A DNA stretch of 10,220 nt from the NCBI GenBank assembly GCA_030950765.1, contig JAUZQX010000138.1, positions 1 to 10,220 of the forward strand, written 5' to 3'. Below, piece after piece: positions 1-7,070 of this stretch. Within the stretch, counting starts at the first letter, position 1. Each line of letters begins with the position of its first letter. The DNA is from Ghiorsea sp. Its GTDB lineage: Bacteria > Pseudomonadota > Zetaproteobacteria > Mariprofundales > Mariprofundaceae. A program made the position numbers and the translations under genes. The notes under the pieces were generated by a model. It ran no database searches. It worked only from the letters and a program-made list of their open reading frames with translations, and was not told the DNA's origin.

Positions 1-405
1 TTGCTTGATAAAGTCGCTGGCAATCACTTTGGTGGCGGTCAACCTATCCACACGCCTACCGCTCAATTCGAAATCCTGCTCTTGCATACTTCCCGATAAA
101 TCAATCGCCAACATCAAATCTCGGCCACTTCGTGCCACATCCACAAGCTCACCCACCCATTGTGGTCTCGCAGCACCAATCACCAGCAATAACCAAACCA
201 ACCAAAGCAAAAGGTACTTCCAAGCATGGGTTTGTTGGGGTCTGTCCGCACTGTTCGCCTGTTTGATGTCATCGGCAAAGGGGATGTATAAACCACCCTG
301 CTGCACATCTGATTTTGCAGACAACAAACGCCGTACCAACCATGGTAATGGCAGCAATGCAAACACCCATAACCACACAAATGCAAACGCTCCCGTGTCA
401 AACAT
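1..405 (-). CDS. batA: BatA-like VWA-domain membrane protein (partial, N-terminal 135 residues)
   Basis: This gene runs off the left edge, so only its N-terminus is present. I translated it by hand from an ATG at 405; the frame is open to position 1. There are two hydrophobic segments (about residues 7-24 and 63-79), then the start of a von Willebrand factor A domain with an intact metal-binding (MIDAS) motif, DLSGSM, at 102-107. This two-helix-then-VWA layout is typical of BatA-type proteins encoded beside MoxR ATPases. A good ribosome binding site (AGGTGG, 415-420) precedes the ATG. The start overlaps the end of the DUF4381 gene by 8 bp, indicating coupled translation. By family, the VWA domain should face the periplasm and bind a protein partner through a divalent metal; the partner is unknown. 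BatA versus a related VWA protein cannot be settled without the C-terminus. Confidence 0.85.
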   Translation of the reverse strand, partial: MFDTGAFAFVWLWVFALLPLPWLVRRLLSAKSDVQQGGLYIPFADDIKQANSADRPQQTHAWKYLLLWLVWLLLVIGAARPQWVGELVDVARSGRDLMLAIDLSGSMQEQDFELSGRRVDRLTATKVIASDFIKQ

Positions 406-925
406 GCCTGCTTACCACCTTGAGCCATGCTTTCACTGTATCACACAGCACTTGTATGTCTTTCTCATCCACATCCACTGTGGGGCGATATGCACCATCA
501 CAAAACACATCTGCAATGGGTTTGTCTGCAAACAAATGTTTGGGTATATCCACCCACAGGCTATCCAAAAAGGCTAACCAATCCGTGCCCGTTAAATGGG
601 CGGCATGGCGCTCGGGAAACACTGTCATCACCACTTGTTTCAGTAGGATATTGATGTCGGCAAGCAAAGCTTTGGCATCTTTATTGGTTTGATATATTTG
701 GCAAAGTGTGTTCAACCTTGCATGTATGTCCGCTTTTAATAAGCTTTTACTACGCTGCCTGTGCCAATAGGCTTTGAGCTTAGGTACACCCCAAATGCAC
801 AATACAACAAGTACAGCCAATAAAGCCCACCAACCCACAGCCAAATCCCACCACGGGCTAAGCTCGGGCAAATGAATATCTTTGAGTTGTAGCAAAGGGT
901 CTTGCTTAGGACTCATCGGGTCCAT
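398..925 (-). CDS. DUF4381-family membrane protein of the MoxR/BatA operon
   Basis: This is a 175-residue protein. Near the N-terminus it has the pattern typical of DUF4381: LKDIHLPE (about 14-21) followed by a tryptophan-rich WWDLAVGWW (25-33). One transmembrane helix follows (about 32-50), then a basic stretch and a soluble C-terminal part of about 120 residues. The ATG at 925 has a GGGAG ribosome binding site just upstream; a second Met at residue 4 is a less likely start. The gene overlaps the end of the DUF58 gene by 13 bp and the start of the BatA-like gene by 8 bp, so the block is translated as a unit. DUF4381 proteins are commonly found between DUF58 and VWA genes in proteobacterial MoxR operons. 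Their biochemical role is not known, and I infer only a membrane-anchored accessory part. Confidence 0.85.
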   Translation of the reverse strand: MDPMSPKQDPLLQLKDIHLPELSPWWDLAVGWWALLAVLVVLCIWGVPKLKAYWHRQRSKSLLKADIHARLNTLCQIYQTNKDAKALLADINILLKQVVMTVFPERHAAHLTGTDWLAFLDSLWVDIPKHLFADKPIADVFCDGAYRPTVDVDEKDIQVLCDTVKAWLKVVSRHV

Positions 926-1818
926 AAACGCTCCCGCACCACATTTGCCACATCTTCATGCGTACCCACTTGAAAATGAAATAAGCCATATTGCTTTTGT
1001 AAATCATTCAACTGCTGCTGATGCGCTTGATACTGTGCCTGCATTCGCTGTTGAAATGCAGGGTTGGCATGGACGGTGAAATAGTGTTGACCATCAAACA
1101 CAGGATATGCGCCCGACGCAGGGAAACTTTTTTCCAAAGCATCCAATACCGAAATCAACACCACATCATTATGCCGCGCCAACTGCGATAAATCGGCAAT
1201 AGCCTGTTGGCTTAACCCCCTAAAATCACTAAGAATATAAATCAGGCTACCATGCTTAGCTACGTGCCGAAGTCTACGCGTCACTTTCTCCATAGACAGC
1301 AAATCCACAGCCTGAGACTGCGTCTTTTGCCATGCCTTGGCATGGGTGCAATGATGCAGAAACGATAACACGCCTTTACGTCCACGCATGGGTTTGATTT
1401 CTACATGTTCATCATCGGCAAACAATAACCCGCCCAAACGGTCTCCATGCTGGACACCATGCCATGCCAATAGCGCTGCAATCTTGGTCGCCACTACGGA
1501 TTTCAGCGCACCTTGGGTGGCAAAAAACATAGCTTTGCGATAATCCAAAGCAATCAGCACAGGGCGCTCTCGTTCTTCGCGATAAAGCTTCACATGTGTT
1601 TTTCCCTTTCGCGCAGTCACCTTCCAATCAATGCTACCCACATCATCGCCAGGCTGATACAAGCGTACCTCATCAAATTCCATACCACGCCCACGCAGCT
1701 TGGACACATGCGCCCCACTCATGGCAGCACGAATATATTTGCGGCGCACAGCCATAGCTGAGGCTTGGTATTGCATAGCAATCAATTGTTTGAGGTTCAA
1801 TGAGGTTGCACTGTTCAT
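913..1818 (-). CDS. DUF58 domain protein, MoxR partner
   Basis: This is a cytoplasmic protein of about 301 residues. The DUF58 signature is clear: a charged GRGMEFDEVRLYQPGDDV stretch (about 43-60), then SIDWKVTAR (62-70) and HVKLYREERER (75-85). A VWA-like fold follows. Where a canonical VWA domain has DxSxS, this one has LDYRKAMFF (91-99), so the metal site is probably degenerate; similar sequences occur in other proteobacterial DUF58 proteins as I recall them. I chose the ATG at 1818, which leaves a 16-nt gap after moxR. An in-frame TTG at 1857 would add 13 residues and overlap moxR by 23 nt with no better ribosome site. The gene lies between moxR and the DUF4381 gene. Family members are thought to act with MoxR ATPases in complex maturation or stress response; the client here is unknown. 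Confidence 0.9.
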   Translation of the reverse strand: MNSATSLNLKQLIAMQYQASAMAVRRKYIRAAMSGAHVSKLRGRGMEFDEVRLYQPGDDVGSIDWKVTARKGKTHVKLYREERERPVLIALDYRKAMFFATQGALKSVVATKIAALLAWHGVQHGDRLGGLLFADDEHVEIKPMRGRKGVLSFLHHCTHAKAWQKTQSQAVDLLSMEKVTRRLRHVAKHGSLIYILSDFRGLSQQAIADLSQLARHNDVVLISVLDALEKSFPASGAYPVFDGQHYFTVHANPAFQQRMQAQYQAHQQQLNDLQKQYGLFHFQVGTHEDVANVVRERLWTR

Positions 1819-1834
1819 CGTGTTATCCACGCTG

Positions 1835-2791
1835 TTAAGGTACCGCCACCTGAGCAATCAGCTGATGAATCACATCATCCGTAGTCAAACCCGAAGCTTC
1901 CGCTTCATAATTGAGCAATAAGCGATGGCGCAACACATCAAATGCTATGCTTTGAATATCTTCAGGCGTGACAAAATCACGACCATCCAACCAAGCATGC
2001 GCACGCGCACATCTATCCAAGGCAATGGTTGCTCGTGGACTTGCTCCATATTGCAAATGTTTGACTACACCCTCTTGGGTGTGGTTGGCGCGTGTCGCCA
2101 TAATCAATTGCACCATATAGGTTTCCAAGGTTTCAGCCACATGTAAATCAAGCACTTCTTGTCTTGCTTTAAACAATAAATTCTGCGTCACCAATGTTTC
2201 AGCTTTGCTTTCTGTATGCGATGCTTCCGCACGAGATAAACGCAGGATTTCCTGCTCAGATTTGGCATCAGGGTAATCAATGCGTACATGAAGTAAAAAG
2301 CGGTCAAGCTGGGCTTCGGGAAGCGGATAAGTGCCCTCTTGTTCAATCGGATTTTGTGTCGCCATCACCATAAACAAGTCAGGCAATGGGTAACTCACGC
2401 TGCCCACAGTAATTTGGCGCTCTGCCATGGCCTCTAGCAATGCCGCTTGCACTTTAGCAGGTGCACGATTGATTTCATCAGCAAGCACCAAATGGTGGAA
2501 TAATGGGCCTTTTTGAAAATGGAAACTACCATCTTGTGGGCGATAGACTTCCACACCCGTTAAATCCGATGGTAATAAGTCAGGAGTGAATTGTACCCTG
2601 TGAAAATCACCTTCAATATGTTCGGACAACACATTAATTGCGCGTGTTTTCGCCAAACCTGGTGCACCTTCGACCAATAAATGTCCATCTGCCAACATGG
2701 CAATCAATAATCGGTTCGCCAAATGCGATTGGCCGATAATGCGCTGTTCAATACTATTTTTTAATGTTTTAAATGCTTCAAATGTATTCAA
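1835..2791 (-). CDS. moxR: MoxR-family AAA+ ATPase
   Basis: This is a full-length 318-residue MoxR ATPase. Visible AAA+ elements are Walker A GAPGLAKT (42-49), Walker B LVLADEIN (101-108), sensor 1 ATQNP (144-148), an arginine-finger region EAQLDRF (159-165) and a sensor 2 GASPRA (249-254). The C-terminal lid includes the family-typical FVTPEDIQ (273-280). The start is a TTG at 2791. It is the only reasonable start in frame before an upstream stop, because the next Met (residue 32) would leave almost nothing before Walker A. The ribosome site is weak (GGGG about 6 nt upstream). This is the first gene of the minus-strand operon with DUF58, DUF4381 and BatA-like genes. MoxR proteins are chaperone-like ATPases that mature or activate protein complexes together with VWA partners. 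The client cannot be read from the sequence. Confidence 0.95.
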   Translation of the reverse strand: MNTFEAFKTLKNSIEQRIIGQSHLANRLLIAMLADGHLLVEGAPGLAKTRAINVLSEHIEGDFHRVQFTPDLLPSDLTGVEVYRPQDGSFHFQKGPLFHHLVLADEINRAPAKVQAALLEAMAERQITVGSVSYPLPDLFMVMATQNPIEQEGTYPLPEAQLDRFLLHVRIDYPDAKSEQEILRLSRAEASHTESKAETLVTQNLLFKARQEVLDLHVAETLETYMVQLIMATRANHTQEGVVKHLQYGASPRATIALDRCARAHAWLDGRDFVTPEDIQSIAFDVLRHRLLLNYEAEASGLTTDDVIHQLIAQVAVP

Positions 2792-2821
2792 AATAACCCC
2801 GCGAACTGTTCTTCTTACACT

Positions 2822-2850
2822 TCTATAAGACGTGGCATATGTTTATTCAA
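2822..2850 (-). promoter_or_regulatory. candidate sigma-70-type promoter of the moxR operon
   Basis: On the minus strand, TTGAAT (2850-2845) and TATAGA (2827-2822) are separated by exactly 17 bp. Each hexamer matches 4 of 6 consensus bases. Transcription would start near 2815, giving a leader of about 24 nt before the moxR TTG. This is a pattern match only. Confidence 0.45.
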
Positions 2851-2961
2851 GGCTGATTAAAATATAATGACGCATCCATGACCGTCACATGAGCAACATC
2901 GGCAAACCTTAAACTTTATTACCCACAAACGAAAAAATATTTATTCAACAAAAGATAGATA

Positions 2962-2974
2962 CGCTAGACTAGCG
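2962..2974. promoter_or_regulatory. 13-bp perfect palindrome upstream of mtnA, possible operator
   Basis: CGCTAGACTAGCG is an inverted repeat with 6-bp arms and a 1-nt centre. It lies 27 nt before the mtnA ATG, in the 210-bp region between moxR and mtnA. Its symmetry and place suit a repressor or activator dimer site. It is too short in its loop to be an RNA hairpin. No clear -35/-10 pair could be assigned to mtnA around it. Confidence 0.35.
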
Positions 2975-3001
2975 CGAGGAACTTTTGATAATGGTGCGAA
3001 T

Positions 3002-4066
3002 ATGAACGGGCGATACAAAGCAATATGGTTGAATGATACTGGTGACCTTGAAGTCATCGACCAACGTTATTTACCTTTTGAAAAGAAAACGCGCATACTA
3101 AAGACTGCCATAGATAGCTGTGAAGCCATCAAAGATATGACGGTGCGCGGCGCGGGTGTGATTGGTAATGTAGCAGCCTTTGGTGTATATCTCGCAGCAC
3201 GTGAATTTGATGGCAATAAAACCCAAGTCAAACAGTCTGCAATGGTCATTCGCGAGTCTCGCCCTACAGCGATAAACTTGATGTGGGCAATAGACCGAAT
3301 GATGGTCGTGGTTGAGCAAAGCAGCGATGTGGTAAACGATTGTAAACGCGAAGCCATCGCTATCGCCGATGAAGATGTGCTAAGAACCCAAAAGGTTGGT
3401 GAATTCGGCTGCGGCATTATTGAAAATATCATGGCTAAGAAAAAGATAAACCAGTTTAATATATTAACCCATTGCAATGCAGGTTGGTTGGCTATTTTAG
3501 ATAGTGGCTCTGCACTTGCCCCAATTTACGAAGCACACAAACGTGGCATTGATATTCATGTGTGGGTGGATGAAACCCGCCCACGCAATCAAGGTGCAAG
3601 TTTAACATCTTGGGAGTTATTAGATGCTGGTATTCAACACACCATTATCCCTGATAATACGGGCGGTTTTCTGATGCAGCAGGGCAAAGTCGATATGGTG
3701 GTTACGGGTGCAGATCGAGTGGCACTCAATGGTGACGCAGCCAATAAAATTGGCACTTATCTTAAAGCATTGGCTGCCAAAGATAATCATGTGCCCTTTT
3801 ATGTTGCACTGCCCATCAGTACCTTTGATTTTGAATGTAACAATGGTGTGCAAGATATTGAAATTGAAATACGCAGTGAAGATGAAGTACACATCATGCG
3901 TGGTGTGGATGAAAATGGCCGAATTCAAAACATACGTATCACCGCAGAAGGCAGTGTTGCCGCCAATTATGGCTTTGATGTCACCCCCGCCCGCCTGATT
4001 ACAGGTTTGATTACTGAAGCGGGTGTGATTGCACCCAATAAAGATGCCATTGGTAAACTCAAATGA
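3002..4066 (+). CDS. mtnA: MtnA-type aldose-1-phosphate isomerase (S-methyl-5-thioribose-1-phosphate isomerase family)
   Basis: This 354-residue cytoplasmic enzyme has the usual family length. MtnA converts 5-methylthioribose-1-phosphate to 5-methylthioribulose-1-phosphate; relatives act on 5-deoxyribose-1-phosphate. Visible motifs are IDQRYLP (19-25), VRGAGVIG (48-55), RPTAINLMW (87-95), THCNAG (156-161) with the catalytic Cys at 158, DETRPRNQGASLTSWEL (190-206) and TGADRVALNGDAANKIGTY (235-253) with the catalytic Asp at 238. Two points differ from the usual form: RGAGVIG in place of the common RGAPAIG, and ALPISTFD (269-276) in place of the common AP-STID type. The ATG at 3002 is preceded by GGTG with 5-nt spacing, and no other in-frame start exists nearby. 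The stop overlaps the ATG of the class II aldolase gene (ATGA). Family assignment is secure; the true substrate is less so. Confidence 0.9.
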   Translation: MNGRYKAIWLNDTGDLEVIDQRYLPFEKKTRILKTAIDSCEAIKDMTVRGAGVIGNVAAFGVYLAAREFDGNKTQVKQSAMVIRESRPTAINLMWAIDRMMVVVEQSSDVVNDCKREAIAIADEDVLRTQKVGEFGCGIIENIMAKKKINQFNILTHCNAGWLAILDSGSALAPIYEAHKRGIDIHVWVDETRPRNQGASLTSWELLDAGIQHTIIPDNTGGFLMQQGKVDMVVTGADRVALNGDAANKIGTYLKALAAKDNHVPFYVALPISTFDFECNNGVQDIEIEIRSEDEVHIMRGVDENGRIQNIRITAEGSVAANYGFDVTPARLITGLITEAGVIAPNKDAIGKLK

Positions 4067-4671
4067 TTGATGGCGTTATCAAATATCATGTATCACACAC
4101 GCAAATACCAACCCTAGAATTTACAACATTCCCTGATTTAGAAGCATTACGATGTCGCCTTTTTGCTTTGGGTTTGATTGGCGAAACACCCGATGGTATA
4201 GGTTATGGCAACTTATCTTTTCGTAACAAAGGTGAACGTAGCTTTACCATCACAGCCACCCAAACAGGAAAACAACCCAAGCTAAAACCCAATGAATACA
4301 TACGGATTACGGATTATAATTTTGACACCTTCACTGTGTTTTCAGAAGGCGAGTTTAAACCCAGCAGCGAAGCATTAAGTCACGCTATGATTTATGATAT
4401 TCACCCTGATATTCAAGCAGTCATTCATGTGCATTCTGCTGCCCTTTGGCAAATGATGATTACAAACAATGCACTCGCCACCACTGCTGAATATGGTACG
4501 GCAGAAATGGTAAGCGAAATCGCAGCTCTTTATCAGTCTCGCAACCCTTTTGCACATAATGCTTTCGTCATGAAAGGTCATGAGGATGGTATTATTACAT
4601 TTGGTCGAAACATCAAGGATGCCGAACAAAGACTATACTATTTGATACAAGAGACCTTACACCAAATATAA
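4063..4671 (+). CDS. class II aldolase/MtnB-family protein (methylthioribulose-1-P dehydratase or 5-deoxyribulose-1-P-type aldolase)
   Basis: This 202-residue protein belongs to the zinc-dependent class II aldolase/adducin superfamily. Visible are GNLSFR (49-54, phosphate-binding region), TQTGKQ (66-71), PSSE with the expected catalytic Glu103, HVHS with zinc ligands His122 and His124, and a likely third zinc ligand His173 in KGHEDGIITFG (171-181). The superfamily includes MtnB, which dehydrates methylthioribulose-1-phosphate, and aldolases that split 5-deoxy- or methylthio-ribulose-1-phosphate to DHAP and an aldehyde. The start overlaps the isomerase stop by 4 nt, so it very likely uses the isomerase product. 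No mtnC, mtnD or mtnK is next to it, which makes the aldolase reading attractive, but motifs alone do not decide. It ends 4 nt before the convergent fliP stop, with no visible terminator between. Confidence 0.85.
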   Translation: MIDGVIKYHVSHTQIPTLEFTTFPDLEALRCRLFALGLIGETPDGIGYGNLSFRNKGERSFTITATQTGKQPKLKPNEYIRITDYNFDTFTVFSEGEFKPSSEALSHAMIYDIHPDIQAVIHVHSAALWQMMITNNALATTAEYGTAEMVSEIAALYQSRNPFAHNAFVMKGHEDGIITFGRNIKDAEQRLYYLIQETLHQI

Positions 4672-4675
4672 GTCT

Positions 4676-5425
4676 TTATTTAAAACTTGCTAACAACGAT
4701 GCTGTAATCAAATGCCAACCATCGACCAGCACAAACAGAATAATTTTAAGTGGTAGTGAAATCATCACAGGTGGTAACATCATCATACCCATACTCATCA
4801 ACACCGATGCCACTACTAAATCAAGCACTACAAACGGAATATAGATTAAAAAGCCGATTTCAAAGGCTGTTCTTAACTCGCTGATAACAAATGCAGGAAT
4901 CAATACATACATCGGCGTTTCTTCTGCTGTGGCTGGTTTCTCAATTTTTCCTGCATTGATAAATAAGATTAAGTCATCTTCTCTGGTTTGTCGCAGCATG
5001 AACGCGCGTAATGGGTCAATTGCTTTTTCCATGGCTTCAGATTGGGTGATGTCTTTATTCAAATAGGGGGTTAATGCTGTGCTATCGATTTGATTCCACA
5101 CCGGCATCATGATAAACATGGTCATAAACAAGGCTAAACCAACCAGAATTTGCGTGGGTGGGCTTTGTTGTGTACCCAGTGCCTGACGCAAAAAAGCGAA
5201 GACAATCAAGATGCGGGTAAATGATGTCATCATCACCAAAATGGATGGGGCAAGGGCGAGCACTGTAAGCCCTGCAATAATTTTGAGACCTGTAAACCAT
5301 GAATCAGGGTCTTCAGTTTCACCTAAGCTAATGGATAACGTGGGCACATCTGCCGCTGAGGCAAGGCTTGGCAAAAAAAACAAAAGCAAGAATAAAATAC
5401 GCAATAGCAATGGATTACGCATCAT
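4676..5425 (-). CDS. fliP: FliP, flagellar type III export gate protein
   Basis: FliP forms the core of the FliPQR export gate in the flagellar basal body. The protein is 249 residues from the ATG at 5425. It has a cleavable-looking signal peptide (about 1-24, ending LASA), then family motifs TSFTRILIVFAFLRQALGTQ (about 67-86), QSPPTQILVG, ISELRTAFEIGFLIYIPF and, near the end, LPLKIILFVLVDGW. Several hydrophobic helices match the family. A strong ribosome site (GAGGTG, 5435-5430) sits just before two tandem ATGs at 5425 and 5422; the second has 7-nt spacing and could also be used. A TTG further upstream at 5458 would spoil the signal peptide and is rejected. The start overlaps the end of fliO. 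It is the last gene of the operon; fliQ and fliR do not follow. Confidence 0.97.
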   Translation of the reverse strand: MMRNPLLLRILFLLLFFLPSLASAADVPTLSISLGETEDPDSWFTGLKIIAGLTVLALAPSILVMMTSFTRILIVFAFLRQALGTQQSPPTQILVGLALFMTMFIMMPVWNQIDSTALTPYLNKDITQSEAMEKAIDPLRAFMLRQTREDDLILFINAGKIEKPATAEETPMYVLIPAFVISELRTAFEIGFLIYIPFVVLDLVVASVLMSMGMMMLPPVMISLPLKIILFVLVDGWHLITASLLASFK

Positions 5426-5708
5426 TACCCACCTCTTTCTCGGGTGAGATGTCTGCAATTTTGTGAATACCGCCTACACCTACACCTAAAAGGTAACTTT
5501 GTTTACCATGTTTAATTTCAACCACGCTATTTTTGCTATCAATATGCAAACGTTGCACCACTTGCATTTTGCCTTCTTTGACTGGCACAACCTTGTCTTG
5601 AAAACGGCGCATCAACCATACCAACCCTGCAAAAATCGCCAGCACCAATGCCAATGCACCTATGGATTGCGCCATCATGGCAGCAAAGCTTGTCTCCCCA
5701 GTCATCAT
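5415..5708 (-). CDS. fliO: FliO, flagellar export gate assembly protein
   Basis: This small 97-residue protein has one transmembrane helix (about 14-33) followed by a basic stretch (RRFQDK) and a short cytoplasmic domain with QVVQRLHIDSKNSVVEIKHG (49-68) and a conserved-looking SYLLGVGVGGI. That layout matches FliO, a scaffold helping FliP assemble into the export gate. Sequence conservation in FliO is low, so position between fliN and fliP is an important part of the call. The ATG at 5708 directly abuts the fliN stop (5709-5711) with only a weak ribosome site, so translation is probably coupled to fliN. An adjacent second ATG (5705) is an alternative start. The end overlaps the start of fliP. 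Confidence 0.93.
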   Translation of the reverse strand: MMTGETSFAAMMAQSIGALALVLAIFAGLVWLMRRFQDKVVPVKEGKMQVVQRLHIDSKNSVVEIKHGKQSYLLGVGVGGIHKIADISPEKEVGNDA

Positions 5709-6026
5709 TTACGATAAACTCTGGATACGGTCGCCTTGTGGCACCACTTCCACCACACGCACTCCAATTTTACCATCCGCAGACACCACTTCACCACGCG
5801 CAAACACACGACCATTGGCTAAAATATCGACTTCGGCATTGGCTTCTTTTTTTAAATCCAACACCATGCCACGATGCAGCCTTGCCACCACATGCAATGG
5901 TAATTGAATACGACCAAGCTCAACACTCACATCAAGCGGAACGTGCATAATGGCTTCTAAATTTACTTTTTGCTCGCTTCCTGATTCGCCAGCATTGGGG
6001 TTCTGTATTTCTTCAACTTCTGGCAT
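5709..6026 (-). CDS. fliN: FliN, flagellar C-ring (switch) protein
   Basis: This 105-residue protein has a short acidic, flexible N-terminus (about 1-20) and one SpoA domain (about 25-102). Typical FliN features are IMHVPLDVSVELGRIQLPL (26-44), the LHRGMVLDLKK stretch, ANAEVDILANGRVFARGEVV and the ending VRVVEVVPQGDRI. FliN forms the lower part of the C-ring with FliM and helps dock export chaperone complexes. A strong AAGGAG ribosome site 8 nt upstream supports the ATG at 6026. The gap after fliM is 18 nt, and fliO follows without a gap. Length is normal for a short proteobacterial FliN without an extra CheC-like domain. Confidence 0.97.
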   Translation of the reverse strand: MPEVEEIQNPNAGESGSEQKVNLEAIMHVPLDVSVELGRIQLPLHVVARLHRGMVLDLKKEANAEVDILANGRVFARGEVVSADGKIGVRVVEVVPQGDRIQSLS

Positions 6027-6044
6027 ATCTATGCTCCTTCTTCG

Positions 6045-7070
6045 CTAACTATCTTGTGCCAACTGTTTGGTCAGCTCTGCTGCTAACTGTCCATCTTGGC
6101 TGCCTGGCATAGCCTCAAACATAGGTGTGGAGCTCACCCAAAGCATGGCAGGCTCATGGGCACTTTTACGCAGCGGTAAAAAATCTCCAGAACGCAAACC
6201 CAAGAACTTCTTGATGCTCAATTGGCATTGTCCAAGCTCCAAACGCACAGTTAAAGGTACTTGCTCTATGCTTTTCTGTAGCTGTGTTTCCCATAGCGGG
6301 TCTTTACCCACATCATCCGAAGTCGCGGTGCGCAAACTTTCTAGGACTGGCTCCAAAAATGTGCGCGGATAATGCAAGTGAATACAACCCGACAACTCAT
6401 CCGATATTTTAACCGTAAATTTCACCGAAAAACACGACTCAGATACAGGGGCAACAGCTAGAAATTGCGGTTCAGTATCCAGCTTTGACAATGCATATTT
6501 CATTTGGGTAACAGGTTCCCACATATACGCCATTAATTTTTCGAAACTTGCACCAATGCGCGCCGCTAGACGTTGTTCGACGGGGGTTAAATCCTCACCT
6601 GTTTCCCCAAATGCTTCACCCATACCACCCAACATCGCATCAATATAAGCAACCACCAAGGGCAACTCTATGGTCACCATCATCCGTCCAAAACCGCCCA
6701 CTTCATACACAAAAAAGACTTGTTTCGTTTTTTGGTTATCATCAATAATTGCTTGATACAGACGTTCATCAATGCCTTCACTGCTTAGCTCTACATCACG
6801 TTGAAATGTTTCATCCCATTGTTCATTCAGTGATTCACTCAGGCGTTGCTGCAAGTTAAAGAACAATGGATAACGCTCTGGTCCATTGTCCGATTCAACA
6901 GATGCGAAATCAAAATCTTCCACGACTTCAGGCTGTGGTACCGCTGGAAGCGTCGCCAACAAGGCATGCGCTTGCTCACTTGGTGCCACAGCTTGCATCA
7001 GCGCATCAATTTCTTCAGGCGCTAAAATAGGCTCTTTATCAGCCACTGCAGCAGCTTTCTTTTCACTCAT
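6045..7070 (-). CDS. fliM: FliM, flagellar motor switch protein
   Basis: This 341-residue FliM carries the N-terminal CheY-phosphate-binding motif EEIDALM (19-25), preceded by about 14 extra residues compared with the E. coli protein, where the motif is close to the start. A proline-rich linker (about 29-50) leads to the middle CheC-like domain, including VYEVGGFGRMMVTIELPL and IDAMLGGMGEAFGE, the part that meets FliG. A C-terminal SpoA domain follows (about 267-325, with VPLTVRLELGQCQLSIKKF) and pairs with FliN. The motif implies that chemotaxis signals reach this motor. The ATG at 7070 overlaps the fliL stop as ATGA, with no clear ribosome site, so it likely depends on coupled translation. 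Confidence 0.97.
   Translation of the reverse strand: MSEKKAAAVADKEPILAPEEIDALMQAVAPSEQAHALLATLPAVPQPEVVEDFDFASVESDNGPERYPLFFNLQQRLSESLNEQWDETFQRDVELSSEGIDERLYQAIIDDNQKTKQVFFVYEVGGFGRMMVTIELPLVVAYIDAMLGGMGEAFGETGEDLTPVEQRLAARIGASFEKLMAYMWEPVTQMKYALSKLDTEPQFLAVAPVSESCFSVKFTVKISDELSGCIHLHYPRTFLEPVLESLRTATSDDVGKDPLWETQLQKSIEQVPLTVRLELGQCQLSIKKFLGLRSGDFLPLRKSAHEPAMLWVSSTPMFEAMPGSQDGQLAAELTKQLAQDS

Noticed and set aside
5..577. Long plus-strand open frame of 190 codons
   Set aside because: It lies opposite the BatA-like and DUF4381 genes, which have clear family motifs; the product has no recognisable features.
1819..1857. TTG start adding 13 residues to the DUF58 protein
   Set aside because: It would overlap moxR by 23 nt with no better ribosome site, and the ATG at 1818 fits the usual N-terminus.
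2991..3005. ATG at 2991 just upstream of mtnA, possible tiny leader peptide
   Set aside because: It gives only four codons before a stop that overlaps the mtnA ATG, and is out of frame with mtnA; no supporting pattern such as repeated Met codons.
4670..4688. AT-rich inverted repeat between the convergent aldolase and fliP genes, considered as a terminator
   Set aside because: The stem is nearly all A/T with a bulge and a 2-nt loop, and no U-tract follows; too weak to call.
5426..5458. Upstream TTG start for fliP
   Set aside because: The strong ribosome site sits after this codon and points to the ATGs at 5425/5422, and the extra residues would disrupt the signal peptide.
6973..6988. Second GG-N10-GC (sigma-54-like) match on the minus strand inside fliM
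   Set aside because: The -12 box is poor and the site lies within coding sequence, far from any gene start; probably chance.
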